From: Pseudomonas zanjanensis
Lineage (GTDB): Bacteria; Pseudomonadota; Gammaproteobacteria; Pseudomonadales; Pseudomonadaceae
Assembly: GCF_014268745.2 (NCBI RefSeq)
Contig: NZ_JABWRB020000004.1
Coordinates: 124,001 to 188,000 of the forward strand
Length of the DNA: 64,000 nucleotides
Reading direction: 5' to 3'
The position numbers were made by a program, and so were the translations under genes. Shown in pieces: positions 38,350 to 47,913 of the stretch (its first letter is position 1; each line of letters opens with the position of its first letter). Under the pieces are notes generated by a model. The model was not told the DNA's origin. It ran no database searches and saw nothing but the letters and a program-made list of their open reading frames with translations.

Positions 38350-40290
38350 ATGGTTATGAAAAAAGCGGACGCCTTCATCCAGGCAGGGAAAACCGCGGTG
38401 TTGCAAAACATCCAGGGGACGCTGCAGTTTCTCCAGCGCTTTCCCCCGTTCAACCAAATGGAAAACGCCCACCTGGCCTACCTGGTGGAGCAATGCCTGC
38501 TGCGTTTCTACGCCCCCGGTGACACCATCATCACGCCGGCCGACGGTCCGGTGGAACACTTCTACATCGTCAAGCAGGGCCGGGTGGTAGGAGAACGTCC
38601 GCATTCGGCCAAGGGTGGCACCGAGACCACCTTCGAGATCACCACCGGCGAATGTTTCCCCCTCGCCGCGCTGCTGGGCGAGCGAGCCACGCGCACCGAG
38701 CACCGGGCCGGCGAAGACACGTTCTGCCTGCAACTGAACAAATTCGCCTTCATCAAGCTGTTCGCCCTGTCCGGCCCGTTTCGCGATTTCGCCCTGCGCG
38801 GGGTCAGCAGCCTGCTCGATCAGGTCAACCAGCAGGTCCAGCAAAAATCGGCGCAAAACCTGGGCACCCAATACTCCCTCAATACCCGGCTGGGCGAATT
38901 GGCGATGCGCCACCCGGTCAGTTGCAGCCCGGACACACCGCTACGCGAAGCCGTGAAGCTGATGCATGAGCAGCAGGTCGGCAGCATCGTGGTGGTGAAT
39001 GAGCAAAAAGCGCCGGTGGGGATTTTTACCTTGCGCGACCTGCGGCATGTGGTGGCCGATGGGGCCGGGGATTTTTCCCAGGCCATCGTAGGACATATGA
39101 CCCAGGCACCGTTTTTTCTCTCGCCGGACCACAGCGCCTTCGACGCGGCCATCGCCATGACCGAGCGCCACATCGCCCACGTCTGCCTGGTCAAGGACCA
39201 TCGCCTGTGCGGCGTGGTCTCGGAGCGCGATCTGTTTTCCTTGCAGCGGGTCGATCTGGTGCACCTGGCCCGGACCATCCGCAACGCCCCCAGGCTGGAA
39301 AACCTCGTGGCCCTGCGCGGCGAGATCGGACAACTGGTGGAACGCATGCTGGCCCATGGTGCGTCGTCGACCCAGATCACCCACATCATCACCTTGCTCA
39401 ACGATCACACCGTCTGCCGGGTCATCGAACTGACCCTGGCCGACAAGGGCGACCCGGGCGTGCCGTTCAGTTGGCTGTGTTTCGGCAGTGAAGGCCGGCG
39501 CGAGCAAACCCTGCACACCGACCAGGACAACGGCATTCTGTTCGAAGCCCGGGACGCCGCCCATGCCGCGCAGATCCGTGGCTTGCTGCTGCCCATCGCC
39601 CAACAGATCAACCAGAGCCTGGCCCTGTGCGGCTTCACCTTGTGCAAGGGCAACATCATGGCCGGCAACCCCGAGCTGTGCCTGTCCCGCGCCGAATGGG
39701 CCCGGCGCTTCTCGGCATTCATTCGTGAAGCGACGCCGGAAAACCTGCTGGGATCGAGCATCTATTTCGACCTGCGGGTGGTCTGGGGCGACGAGCAAGG
39801 CTGCGAGCAGTTGCGCCAGCAGATCCTCGGCCAGGTGGCTGACAACCGCTTGTTCCAGCGCATGATGGCCGAAAATGCGCTGCGCCATCGCCCGCCCGTG
39901 GGCCGCTTCAGGGATTTCGTGCTGAGCCGCAAGAACGGCGAAAAGGCGACCCTGGACTTGAAAGTGCAGGGCCTGACGCCCTTCGTCGATGGTGCCCGCC
40001 TGCTGGCACTGGCCAACGGCATCGAAGCCAACAACACCTTGGAGCGCCTGCGGCAATTGGTCGTCAAGGAGGTGATCGAACCGCTCGATGGCGCGGCCTA
40101 TGAAGAGGCCTATCACTTCATCCAACAGACCCGCATGCAGCAACACCAACTGCAAACCCGCGAGAACCTGCCTTATTCCAACCGCGTCGACCCCGACAGT
40201 CTCAACCATCTGGATCGACGCATCCTGCGTGAATCCTTGCGCCAAGCCCAACGCCTGCAAAGCAGCCTGACGCTGAGGTACCAGTTGTGA
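38350..40290 (+). CDS. cNMP-binding, CBS and DUF294 nucleotidyltransferase-like protein
   Basis: This 646-residue cytoplasmic protein has a cyclic-nucleotide-binding-type domain (about 25-150), two CBS motifs (about 180-300), and a DUF294 nucleotidyltransferase domain with GSEGRREQTLHTDQDNGI near residue 380, followed by a DUF294 C-terminal helical domain. The layout resembles GlnD-like sensors, with the nucleotidyltransferase Gly-Ser and Asp residues kept. It overlaps the exonuclease gene by 4 bases, so the two form an operon. Ligand and target are unknown. Confidence 0.85.
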   Translation: MVMKKADAFIQAGKTAVLQNIQGTLQFLQRFPPFNQMENAHLAYLVEQCLLRFYAPGDTIITPADGPVEHFYIVKQGRVVGERPHSAKGGTETTFEITTGECFPLAALLGERATRTEHRAGEDTFCLQLNKFAFIKLFALSGPFRDFALRGVSSLLDQVNQQVQQKSAQNLGTQYSLNTRLGELAMRHPVSCSPDTPLREAVKLMHEQQVGSIVVVNEQKAPVGIFTLRDLRHVVADGAGDFSQAIVGHMTQAPFFLSPDHSAFDAAIAMTERHIAHVCLVKDHRLCGVVSERDLFSLQRVDLVHLARTIRNAPRLENLVALRGEIGQLVERMLAHGASSTQITHIITLLNDHTVCRVIELTLADKGDPGVPFSWLCFGSEGRREQTLHTDQDNGILFEARDAAHAAQIRGLLLPIAQQINQSLALCGFTLCKGNIMAGNPELCLSRAEWARRFSAFIREATPENLLGSSIYFDLRVVWGDEQGCEQLRQQILGQVADNRLFQRMMAENALRHRPPVGRFRDFVLSRKNGEKATLDLKVQGLTPFVDGARLLALANGIEANNTLERLRQLVVKEVIEPLDGAAYEEAYHFIQQTRMQQHQLQTRENLPYSNRVDPDSLNHLDRRILRESLRQAQRLQSSLTLRYQL

Positions 40291-40994
40291 GTATTTTTTC
40301 CTGGCTGCGCCCGGCCCAACCGACGGTACCCGATGCGCTGCAACAGCGCCTGGAGGGCCTCCCCGCGCCTTCGCCACTGAGTGAAAGCAACCTGCGGGAG
40401 CAACGCTGGGTCGTGCTGGATCTGGAAACCACCGGGTTGAACCTGAACAAGGACCAGGTGCTGTCCATCGGCGCGGTGGTCATTGAAGACGGCGCCATCG
40501 ACTTCAGCCAACAGTTCGAACGGACCTTGCAGTGCGATAAGCAGAAACTCGGGCCCAGTGTGTTGATCCATGGCCTGGCCCCCAGCACAATTGCCGCTGG
40601 CAGCGACCCGGCCGAGGCGCTGCTGGCGTTCATGGAGTTCGTCGGCGACAGTCCGCTGTTGGCCTTTCACGCACCGTTCGATTCCCACATGCTCGGGCGC
40701 GCCTTGAAAGACTACCTGGGCTATCGCCTGCAGCATCCGTTTCTCGACGTGGCGGACCTGGCCCCGATGCTTTGCCCCCAGGCCCATCTGCGCAAGTCCG
40801 GCCTGGACGAGTGGATCGACTGGTTCAAGCTGCAAGTCTTCGACCGCCACAACGCCAGCGCCGACGCCCTGGCCACGGCGGAACTGGCGCTGATCCTGTT
40901 CAGCCGCGCCCGTCAGCAACAGATCCACAGCGCGCTTGAGCTGCAACAGCGCCTGGGCCAGTGGAAACGGCGGCAGCAGGCGCCTTCGCTTTAA
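40287..40994 (+). CDS. 3'-5' exonuclease, DnaQ-like (DEDDh)
   Basis: This 235-residue protein has an Exo I motif VVLDLETTGL, Exo II HAPFDSHML, and Exo III HNASADALATAE, the DEDDh set of proofreading-type exonucleases. The GTG at 40287 overlaps the stop of the DUF294 gene by 4 bases. The N-terminal SIFSWLRP extension is typical of this stand-alone class, which commonly pairs with DUF294 genes in pseudomonads. Confidence 0.88.
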   Translation: MSIFSWLRPAQPTVPDALQQRLEGLPAPSPLSESNLREQRWVVLDLETTGLNLNKDQVLSIGAVVIEDGAIDFSQQFERTLQCDKQKLGPSVLIHGLAPSTIAAGSDPAEALLAFMEFVGDSPLLAFHAPFDSHMLGRALKDYLGYRLQHPFLDVADLAPMLCPQAHLRKSGLDEWIDWFKLQVFDRHNASADALATAELALILFSRARQQQIHSALELQQRLGQWKRRQQAPSL

Positions 40995-41019
40995 CCTGAG
41001 GCCTGAGAACCCAGTTTTT

Positions 41020-41109
41020 TGTGGGAGCGGGCTTGCTCGCGAAGGCGGTGGATCAGCTTACATTGATGTTGAATGTGCAGCCGTCTTCGCGAGCAAGCCC
41101 GCTCCCACA
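41020..41109. repeat. REPIN, family B
   Basis: Opposed family B ends downstream of the exonuclease gene; the inner sequence (GGTGGATCAGCTTACATTGATG) closely matches that of the REPIN at 32894, so the two are recent relatives. Confidence 0.9.
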
Positions 41110-41197
41110 TAAGTACTGCATTCAGGCAGGCACAACGCACCATCGCCACTGCCCGACCAGCGCCAATTGCTTTCCCTCCCCACCCTCTGCCACAATC

Positions 41198-41216
41198 GCG
41201 AACAATTCTCGTTACT
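41198..41216 (+). promoter_or_regulatory. Weak Fur-box-like sequence
   Basis: GCGAACAATTCTCGTTACT matches about 10 of 19 positions of the Fur consensus and lies 20 bases upstream of the sigma-factor start. Weak on its own; context (iron signalling cassette) raises it. Confidence 0.3.
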
Positions 41217-41236
41217 TAAAACGTCGGTGATGCTCC

Positions 41237-41755
41237 GTGTCGTCAGTCCCCACTCCCCATAGTGATTTGGTTGGTGCGTTGTACCGTGACCATCGCGCTT
41301 GGCTATTGGCATGGCTGCGACGCAACGTGGCGTGTGCGCACCGAGCCGAGGACCTGAGCCAGGACACTTTCGTGCGCTTGCTGGGTCGCGAGGAACTGAA
41401 AGCACCCCGCGAGCCCCGGGCGTTTCTGGTGGCCATCGCCAAGGGCCTGCTGTTCGATTATTTCCGGCGCGCAGCCTTGGAGCAGGCTTACCTCACCGAA
41501 CTGATGCTGATCCCCGAGGCCGAGCAGCCCTCGGTGGAAGAACAGCAAATCATCCTGGAAGACCTCAAGGCCATCGACCGCCTGCTCGGCAAACTGTCGA
41601 GCAAGGCCCGTGCAGCCTTCCTTTATAACCGCCTCGACGGCCTCGGCCACGCCGAAATCGCCGAGCGCCTGGGGGTTTCGGTGCCGCGGGTACGGCAGTA
41701 TCTGGCTCAGGGCATCCGCCAGTGCTACATCGCCCTGTATGGAGAACCGACGTGA
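41237..41755 (+). CDS. ECF sigma factor, FecI type
   Basis: This 172-residue extracytoplasmic-function sigma factor has region 2 with AEDLSQDTFVRLLG and region 4 with GLGHAEIAERLGVSVPRVRQYL. It directs RNA polymerase to the receptor gene downstream when its anti-sigma partner gets a signal from outside. The GTG at 41237 gives the usual length. The FecR-type gene overlaps it by 4 bases. Confidence 0.9.
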   Translation: MSSVPTPHSDLVGALYRDHRAWLLAWLRRNVACAHRAEDLSQDTFVRLLGREELKAPREPRAFLVAIAKGLLFDYFRRAALEQAYLTELMLIPEAEQPSVEEQQIILEDLKAIDRLLGKLSSKARAAFLYNRLDGLGHAEIAERLGVSVPRVRQYLAQGIRQCYIALYGEPT

Positions 41756-42726
41756 GCCAGGCCCATGCCAAACCGGTCTCGGCCAGCGTGCTGGATGCCG
41801 CCATCGCCTGGCAGTTGTCCCTGGACTCAAGCAGCGCCCAGGAGCGGGAAGCGTTCGTCCGCTGGCATGCCGCCGATGAAGAACACGCCCGGGCCTGGCG
41901 ACAGCTAGGCATGCTCGACCAGCGCTTCAGCCTGGCCAACGGGCCGGCGCGGGCGGCGTTGCTGCAATCGCGGGTGAGCATTCGCCGACGGATACGCAAG
42001 GTGGGCAGCGGCCTTGCCAGCGTTGTCGCGGCCATCGGCCTGGCGTTGTTTGCCGCAGATCGTTACCTGCCGCTGGATTACTGGCTGGCCGACCAGCGCA
42101 CCGCGACAGGTGAACAACGCACCCTGCGCCTGGCCGACGGCACGCTGATCAACCTCAACACCCACAGCGCCCTGGACGTGCGTTTCGATGACAAACAGCG
42201 TCGCATCATCCTGCAGGAAGGCGAGATCCTGGTGGAAACCGGCCATAACGATCCGCGCCCTTTCATCGTTGAAACTCGCGAGGGCAGCATGCGCGCCTTG
42301 GGCACACGGTTCCTGGTTAAGCGCGAAGACCAGGGCACACGCCTGAGCGTACTGAAATCCGCGGTAGCCGCGCACCCGCAGGCCACCGATGAAGAACAGA
42401 TCCTGCGCGAAGGCCAACAAGTGCTGATGCGCCACGACGGCCTCGGCCCGACCATCGCCCTGAACCCCGGCGCCGATGCCTGGACCCGCGGCATGCTGGT
42501 GGTGGACAACGCCCGCCTCGAAGACCTGGTCCATGAGTTGGGGCGTTACCGGCGCGGCTACCTGGGCGTGGAACCACAAGTGGCCGACCTGCGCATCACC
42601 GGCAGTTTCCCGCTGCACGACACCGACCTGGCCCTGACCGCCTTGCTGCCGACCTTGCCAGTGCAGGTCGAGCATCACACCCGGTGGTGGGTGGTGGTGG
42701 GGCCAAGTACCGCGCCGAAACCCTGA
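41752..42726 (+). CDS. FecR-type anti-sigma/sigma regulator
   Basis: This 324-residue inner-membrane protein has an N-terminal cytoplasmic domain (DUF4880-like, AIAWQLSLDSSSAQEREAFV...W), one transmembrane helix (about 87-105, GLASVVAAIGLALFAADRYL), and a periplasmic FecR domain (QRTLRLADGTLINLNTHSAL, GRYRRGYLGVEP). It receives the signal from the STN domain of the receptor and frees the sigma factor. The GTG start at 41752 overlaps the sigma gene. Confidence 0.9.
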   Translation: MSQAHAKPVSASVLDAAIAWQLSLDSSSAQEREAFVRWHAADEEHARAWRQLGMLDQRFSLANGPARAALLQSRVSIRRRIRKVGSGLASVVAAIGLALFAADRYLPLDYWLADQRTATGEQRTLRLADGTLINLNTHSALDVRFDDKQRRIILQEGEILVETGHNDPRPFIVETREGSMRALGTRFLVKREDQGTRLSVLKSAVAAHPQATDEEQILREGQQVLMRHDGLGPTIALNPGADAWTRGMLVVDNARLEDLVHELGRYRRGYLGVEPQVADLRITGSFPLHDTDLALTALLPTLPVQVEHHTRWWVVVGPSTAPKP

Positions 42727-42751
42727 GAGATCGTTGCTCAGTTAGGCCGCC

Positions 42752-42815
42752 TTCGCGAGCAAGCCCGCTCCCACATGGGAATGCGGACTCCTGTGGGAGC
42801 GGGCTTGCTCGCGAA
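42752..42815. repeat. REPIN, family B, short inverted arrangement
   Basis: TTCGCGAGCAAGCCC first, CTTGCTCGCGAA last, with only about 16 bases between the CCCACA and TGTGGG ends. It lies between the FecR-type gene and the receptor gene. Confidence 0.9.
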
Positions 42816-42959
42816 GAGGCCTGTTGATCCAGTAAAAAAACAGACTGGACACCATCACCCGCAAACTGAATCTAAATTATTTTCATCCAGCCCTATCACT
42901 TTTCGATTTTCATCCGGCACCCAGGCAATTGAGAAATATTTCCATTCAGGAGCCGCCGT

Positions 42960-45398
42960 ATGTCCCGCCCGCTAGACACCCTGTTGCGCCCCAGCTTGTT
43001 GGCCGTTGCCATTGCCTTTGCCGCCCCGTTGACCAGCGCCCCGCTGCTGGCCGCCGAACAGGCCACGAGCGTGCGCGCCTACAACCTGCCCGCCGCGCCC
43101 CTGGCCAGCACCCTGAACCAGATCGCCAGCCAGGCCGGCCTTGCGCTGAGCCTGAATCCGTCCCTGGCCTCGGGCAAGACCTCGGCCCCCGTCCAGGGCC
43201 AGTTCGACGCCACCGGCGCCTTGCGCGAGGCCTTGCGCGGCACCGGCCTGCAACTGGAACAAAGCAGCGCCGGCACCTACAGCCTGGTGGCCATGCCTGA
43301 AGGGGTCATGGCCTTGCCGGAAACCAGCGTGATCGGTGCCGGCCTCAGTGAAACCGCGTGGGGCCCGACCGAGGGCTACGCCGCCACCCGCACCGCCGCC
43401 GGCACCAAGACCGATACACCGATCGTCGAACTGCCGCGCTCAATCTCCGTGGTCACCCGCCAGCAGATGGAAGACCGCTCCGTGCTCAACCTCAACGACG
43501 CGCTGCGCTATACCGCCGGTGTGCAGAGCAGCGGCTACGGCTCGGACTCGCGTAACGATTGGCTGCTGGTGCGCGGTTTCGTGCCCACCCAGTTCCTCGA
43601 TGGCCTGCCGCTGCCCAAGGGCAACTACATCACGCCAAAAATCGAGCCTTGGAACCTTGAGCGCATCGCCGTGCTGCGTGGCCCGGCCTCGTCGGTCTAC
43701 GGCCAGACGCCACCCGGCGGCATGCTGGACATGGTCAGCCGCCGCCCACAAGCCGAAAGCAGCAATGAAGTCGAGCTGCAGGCCGGCAGCTACGAACACA
43801 AGCAGATCAACTTCGACAGCACCGGCAAGGTCGATGACGAAGGCCAGTTCCTCTATCGGGTCAGCGGCACCGTGCGCGACAGCAACGCCCAGGTCGATCA
43901 CATCCCGGACAAGCGCTACAACCTCGCGCCGAGCCTTACCTGGAACATCAACGACGACACGCGCCTGACCTTCCTGTCGCAATACACCCGCGACGACACC
44001 GGCATCACCGGGCAATTCCTGCCACTGCAAGGCACCAAGCTGTCCTCGCCGGCGGGCAAGATTTCCCACCACAAGAACCTGGGCGATCCGGACTGGGAAT
44101 TCTACGACCGCACCTACTACGCGCTCGGTTATGCGTTTGAACATCGCTTGAACGATACCTGGCAGTTCCGCCAGAACCTGCGCTATACCAAGAGCGATTT
44201 GGAAACCCAGGGTATCTCGGCTGGCGGCCAATTCTGGCCAGACGGCCCCGACCAATCGGTGGACGCCGACGGCAACGTCAAGCGCAGCGCCAGCGTCATC
44301 AATGAAGACATCAGCCAGTTCGCCGTGGACAACAACTTCCAGGCCGACTTCCAGACCGGCGCCCTCAGCCACACCCTGCTGCTGGGCCTGGATCACCAGC
44401 GCTCCAACAGCAATTCGCGCTGGGATTGGGGCTCGACTGGCGTGCCAACCAGCAACATCCACAACCCGACCTATGGACAGGATTTCTCCAACGTCGAGTA
44501 CTTCACCATGTATGACTACAACCAGAAGACCCACCAGACCGGCCTGTACGTCCAGGACCAGATCGCCCTGGACAACTGGCGCCTGACCCTAGGTGGTCGT
44601 GAAGACTGGATTCACACCGGCACCGTGTTCCACAACCTGAACAACGTCACCAACACCCAGCGCGACAAGAAGTTCAGCGGCAACGCGGCATTGAGCTACG
44701 TCTTCGATAACGGTGTGACGCCGTACCTTTCCTTCGCCCAGTCGTTCCAGGCGGCGGCAGGTTCAACCGTCAACAGCACCGAAGCGTTCAAGCCGACCGA
44801 AGGCGAACAGTACGAGGCTGGTATCAAGTACCAACCGCCCGGCACCAAGACCTTGCTGACCGCCGCGGTGTTCGACCTGACCCAGAAAAACAACTCCGTT
44901 ACTGAAAACAACGTCACCCGCCAGGTGGGTGAAGTCCAGGTGCGTGGCCTTGAGTTGGAAGCGTCCGGCGATGTCACCGACAACTTGAAGCTGGTCGGTT
45001 CCTACACCTACAACGACAGCGAAATCACCAAGGGCACCGCGGCTGAAGAAGGCAAGCGCATGGCCCAGGTGCCGCGTAACCAGGCCACCGCCTGGGCCGA
45101 CTACACCTGGCACAACGGCCCGCTGGATGGCTTCGGTGTCGGCGCCGGTGTGCGTTATGTCGGCGACACCTACGGCAACACCAGCAACACCGACTGGGGC
45201 CATGTCGGGTCCTACACCGTGTACGACGCCTCGGCCCATTACGACCTGGGTCGTTTGAACAAAACCCTCAAGGGCGTCACCGTGGCCGTGGATGCCAAAA
45301 ACATCTTCAACAAGGACTACCTGTCCACTTGCGACGGCTTCTACTGCTACTACGGTGACCAACGTAATGTCGTCGCCAGCGTGAATTACAAATGGTAA
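42960..45398 (+). CDS. TonB-dependent siderophore receptor with STN signalling domain
   Basis: This 812-residue outer-membrane protein has a signal peptide (about 1-32, ending LLAAEQ), an STN domain (about 38-105) that talks to FecR, a plug (about 145-260, ELPRSISVVTRQQMEDR, VLRGPASSVYGQTPPGG) and a 22-strand barrel ending in the aromatic residue SVNYKW. The STN domain and preceding sigma/anti-sigma genes mark it as a transducer. The sequence resembles hydroxamate receptors of the FoxA/FiuA group; the substrate is not certain. Confidence 0.9.
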   Translation: MSRPLDTLLRPSLLAVAIAFAAPLTSAPLLAAEQATSVRAYNLPAAPLASTLNQIASQAGLALSLNPSLASGKTSAPVQGQFDATGALREALRGTGLQLEQSSAGTYSLVAMPEGVMALPETSVIGAGLSETAWGPTEGYAATRTAAGTKTDTPIVELPRSISVVTRQQMEDRSVLNLNDALRYTAGVQSSGYGSDSRNDWLLVRGFVPTQFLDGLPLPKGNYITPKIEPWNLERIAVLRGPASSVYGQTPPGGMLDMVSRRPQAESSNEVELQAGSYEHKQINFDSTGKVDDEGQFLYRVSGTVRDSNAQVDHIPDKRYNLAPSLTWNINDDTRLTFLSQYTRDDTGITGQFLPLQGTKLSSPAGKISHHKNLGDPDWEFYDRTYYALGYAFEHRLNDTWQFRQNLRYTKSDLETQGISAGGQFWPDGPDQSVDADGNVKRSASVINEDISQFAVDNNFQADFQTGALSHTLLLGLDHQRSNSNSRWDWGSTGVPTSNIHNPTYGQDFSNVEYFTMYDYNQKTHQTGLYVQDQIALDNWRLTLGGREDWIHTGTVFHNLNNVTNTQRDKKFSGNAALSYVFDNGVTPYLSFAQSFQAAAGSTVNSTEAFKPTEGEQYEAGIKYQPPGTKTLLTAAVFDLTQKNNSVTENNVTRQVGEVQVRGLELEASGDVTDNLKLVGSYTYNDSEITKGTAAEEGKRMAQVPRNQATAWADYTWHNGPLDGFGVGAGVRYVGDTYGNTSNTDWGHVGSYTVYDASAHYDLGRLNKTLKGVTVAVDAKNIFNKDYLSTCDGFYCYYGDQRNVVASVNYKW

Positions 45399-45465
45399 AC
45401 GGTTAGCATTTGCAAAACCTATTTGAGGGTGCTCGGTTGGCAAAGCTGTCCATGTAAGGAAAACC

Positions 45466-45557
45466 GTGGCGAGGGAGCTTGCTCCCGCTGGGCCGCGTAG
45501 CGGCCCCAAAAGCTTGGGATCGCTGCGCAATCCAGCGGGAGCAAGCTCCCTCGCCAC
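45466..45557. repeat. REPIN, family A
   Basis: Opposed family A ends in the 222-base gap between the receptor and the PepSY-type gene. Confidence 0.9.
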
Positions 45558-45620
45558 AATGGCTGTCCCCCAAAAGAACAGTGTTATCCCCCCAAGTGCC
45601 CTTTTGCATTCGGATCGATC

Positions 45621-46751
45621 ATGAAAAGCAAAACCATTCGCCGCTGGTCTTTCGTCCACACCTGGACCAGCCTGATCTGCACGGTCTTCCTGCTGATGCT
45701 GGCAATCACCGGGCTGCCGCTGATCTTCCACCATGAAATCGAACACCTGCTGGGCGATGCCCCCGAGCTTCGGGAGATGCCGGCCGGCACGCCGCCGCTG
45801 GACTTGCAGCAACTGGTGGAAAAAGCCAAGGCCCATCGCCCAGGTGAAGTGGTCCAGTATTTTGGCTGGGACGAGGACGAGCCCAACGGCGTCATCACCA
45901 TCATGGCGCCGACACCGGGCACCGAACCCAATTCCTCCCACACCTTCATGCTCGACGGGCGCACCGGCGAAGCCTTGGAAATGCCCTCGGCCAATGGCGG
46001 TTTCATGATGGTCATGTTGCGCCTGCACGTGGACATGTTCGCCGGGTTGCCGGGCAAGCTACTGCTGGCCTTCATGGGACTGTTGTTCGTGATTGCCATC
46101 GTCTCCGGGGTGGTGCTGTATTTACCGTTCATGCGCCGCTTGAAATTCGCCACGGTGCGCCAGGACAAATCCACGCGCCTGCGCTGGCTCGACCTGCACA
46201 ACCTGATCGGCGTGGTCACGCTGGTCTGGGCGCTGACCGTGGGCGTGACCGGCGTCATCGCCGCGTGCGCCGACCTGCTCATCGCGGCATGGCGCAACGA
46301 CAGCCTCAGTGCCATGGTCGAACCCTACCGCAACGCCCCGCCGCTGACCCAACTGGCTCCGGCCACGCGTTTGCTGGACATTGCCAAGGACGTCGCGCCG
46401 GGCATGGAGCCCAGCTTCATCGCCTTCCCCGGTACGCTGTTCTCCAGTGAGCACCACTACAGCGTGTTCATGAAAGGTGACACCCACCTGACCTCGCACC
46501 TGCTCACGCCCGTGCTGATCGATGCCACCACCCTGGACGTCACCGCCGTCGCCGAACGACCGTGGTACATGGACATGATGAGCCTGTCCCTGCCGTTGCA
46601 CTTCGGCGACTACGGTGGCCGGCCGATGCAGATCTTCTGGGCGACCCTCGATATCCTGACCATCATCGTCCTGGGCAGCGGCGTGTATCTGTGGGTAGTT
46701 CGGCGCAAAGCCGCCAAACGTGCAACCGTCGGCGCGGAGGTCGCTTCGTGA
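45621..46751 (+). CDS. PepSY-domain membrane protein, siderophore reductase-like (FoxB/FpvG type)
   Basis: This 376-residue inner-membrane protein has four transmembrane helices: about 10-33, 140-165, 195-220 and 340-362. PepSY-TM hallmarks are the N-terminal RRWSFVHTWTSLICTVFLL with a buried His, HVDMFAGLPGKLLLAFMGL, and LDLHNLIGVVTLVWALTVG. Proteins of this class next to TonB receptors reduce or release iron from siderophores in the periplasm. It is coupled by overlap to a small membrane protein. Confidence 0.87.
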   Translation: MKSKTIRRWSFVHTWTSLICTVFLLMLAITGLPLIFHHEIEHLLGDAPELREMPAGTPPLDLQQLVEKAKAHRPGEVVQYFGWDEDEPNGVITIMAPTPGTEPNSSHTFMLDGRTGEALEMPSANGGFMMVMLRLHVDMFAGLPGKLLLAFMGLLFVIAIVSGVVLYLPFMRRLKFATVRQDKSTRLRWLDLHNLIGVVTLVWALTVGVTGVIAACADLLIAAWRNDSLSAMVEPYRNAPPLTQLAPATRLLDIAKDVAPGMEPSFIAFPGTLFSSEHHYSVFMKGDTHLTSHLLTPVLIDATTLDVTAVAERPWYMDMMSLSLPLHFGDYGGRPMQIFWATLDILTIIVLGSGVYLWVVRRKAAKRATVGAEVAS

Positions 46752-46927
46752 GGCCTCGGCAGTCGAATTTCTGGAAGGTGTTTGGTATTCCCCTGATGAT
46801 CGGTGCGCTTAGTGCGGCAGGGCTGTTTTCGGCGTTGCTGGGTGACGGCGCATGGGATGCGGTGAGCTGGGTTGGGTTAGGCATACCCACGGTGCTGGGG
46901 ACTTGGGGCTTGATCAAACGCGGATAA
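46748..46927 (+). CDS. Small membrane protein coupled to the PepSY-type gene
   Basis: This 59-residue protein has two hydrophobic helices (VFGIPLMIGALSAAGLFSAL and AVSWVGLGIPTVLGTWGLI). The GTG at 46748 overlaps the previous stop by 4 bases. The same kind of two-helix partner follows FoxB-like genes in other pseudomonads, which suggests a joint role in iron uptake. No known domain. Confidence 0.75.
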   Translation: MRPRQSNFWKVFGIPLMIGALSAAGLFSALLGDGAWDAVSWVGLGIPTVLGTWGLIKRG

Positions 46928-46946
46928 CCCCAGCCAGGCGCGCCCC

Positions 46947-47034
46947 TGTGGGAGCGGGCTTGCTCGCGAAGGCGGCGTGTCAGTCGCAATTGTGTTTCTG
47001 ACACGCCGCCTTCGCGAGCAAGCCCGCTCCCACA
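46947..47034. repeat. REPIN, family B
   Basis: Opposed family B ends; the inner GGCGGCGTGTCAG and its complement extend the pairing. Confidence 0.9.
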
Positions 47035-47102
47035 CTGGAACTCGCCAGCCGCCCAGCAACTGTCTAGGCTAAGCCCCTGCCCGCCCAATCGAGGATATCC
47101 GC

Positions 47103-47732
47103 ATGTCCACCCCCAGCATGACGCTGTTCCACAATCCCGCTTCGCCCTTCGTGCGCAAGGTCCTGGTGCTGCTGCACGAAACCGGCCAGCAAGACCGCGT
47201 GGCGTTGCAGCTTAGCCAGCTCACGCCGGTCAAGCCGGACCGGGCGCTTATCGATGACAACCCGTTGAGCAAGATCCCGGCCCTGCGCCTGGCCAACGGG
47301 ACAGTGATCCATGACAGCCGCGTGATCCTCGATTACCTCGACCACCAGCACGTCGGCAACCCGTTGATCCCCCGGGACGGCGCGGCACGCTGGCGGCGCC
47401 TGACCCTCGCCTCCCTGGCCGACGGGATCATGGATGCAGCGGTGATGATCCGCTACGAAACCGCGCTGCGCCCCGTGGAAAAACACTGGGACGAATGGCT
47501 CGATGCGCAACGGGACAAGATTCGCCGTGCCCTGGGCCTGCTCGAAGCCGAGGCGATTGCCGAATTGGCCAGCCATTTCGACGTGGCCTCCATCAGCGTG
47601 GCCTGCGCCCTGGGCTATCTGGACCTGCGCCATCCCGACCTGGAGTGGCGCAAGGCCAATCCGCAATTGGCGCAGTGGTTTGCCGAGGTGAGCGTGCGGT
47701 CCTCGATGGTCGAGACGGTGCCCAGGATTTAG
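47103..47732 (+). CDS. Glutathione S-transferase family protein
   Basis: This 209-residue cytosolic protein has an N-terminal thioredoxin-like domain: MTLFHNPASPFVRKVLVLLHE with Ser/Pro at the glutathione-activating site, NPLSKIPALRLANG, and the DSRVILDYLD glutathione-binding segment. The C-terminal half is helical. Substrate is unknown. Confidence 0.88.
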   Translation: MSTPSMTLFHNPASPFVRKVLVLLHETGQQDRVALQLSQLTPVKPDRALIDDNPLSKIPALRLANGTVIHDSRVILDYLDHQHVGNPLIPRDGAARWRRLTLASLADGIMDAAVMIRYETALRPVEKHWDEWLDAQRDKIRRALGLLEAEAIAELASHFDVASISVACALGYLDLRHPDLEWRKANPQLAQWFAEVSVRSSMVETVPRI

Positions 47733-47756
47733 TTCTGTATTGGCTGCACCGACCTC

Positions 47757-47820
47757 TTCGCGAGCAAGCCCGCTCCCACAATGTCTGCGCAAGACTTGTG
47801 GGAGCGGGCTTGCTCGCGAA
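47757..47820. repeat. REPIN, family B, short inverted arrangement
   Basis: Same inverted layout as at 42752, with about 16 bases between the two units, between the GST and creD 3' ends. Confidence 0.9.
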
Positions 47821-47913
47821 TGGGCCAATACGGTTCCAGAGGAAACAACCCAGCAATCAGCGCCACCAACTTTTCGCCCTGGCGCTGATCCTCCCGCAAC
47901 CCCAGCGACCGGC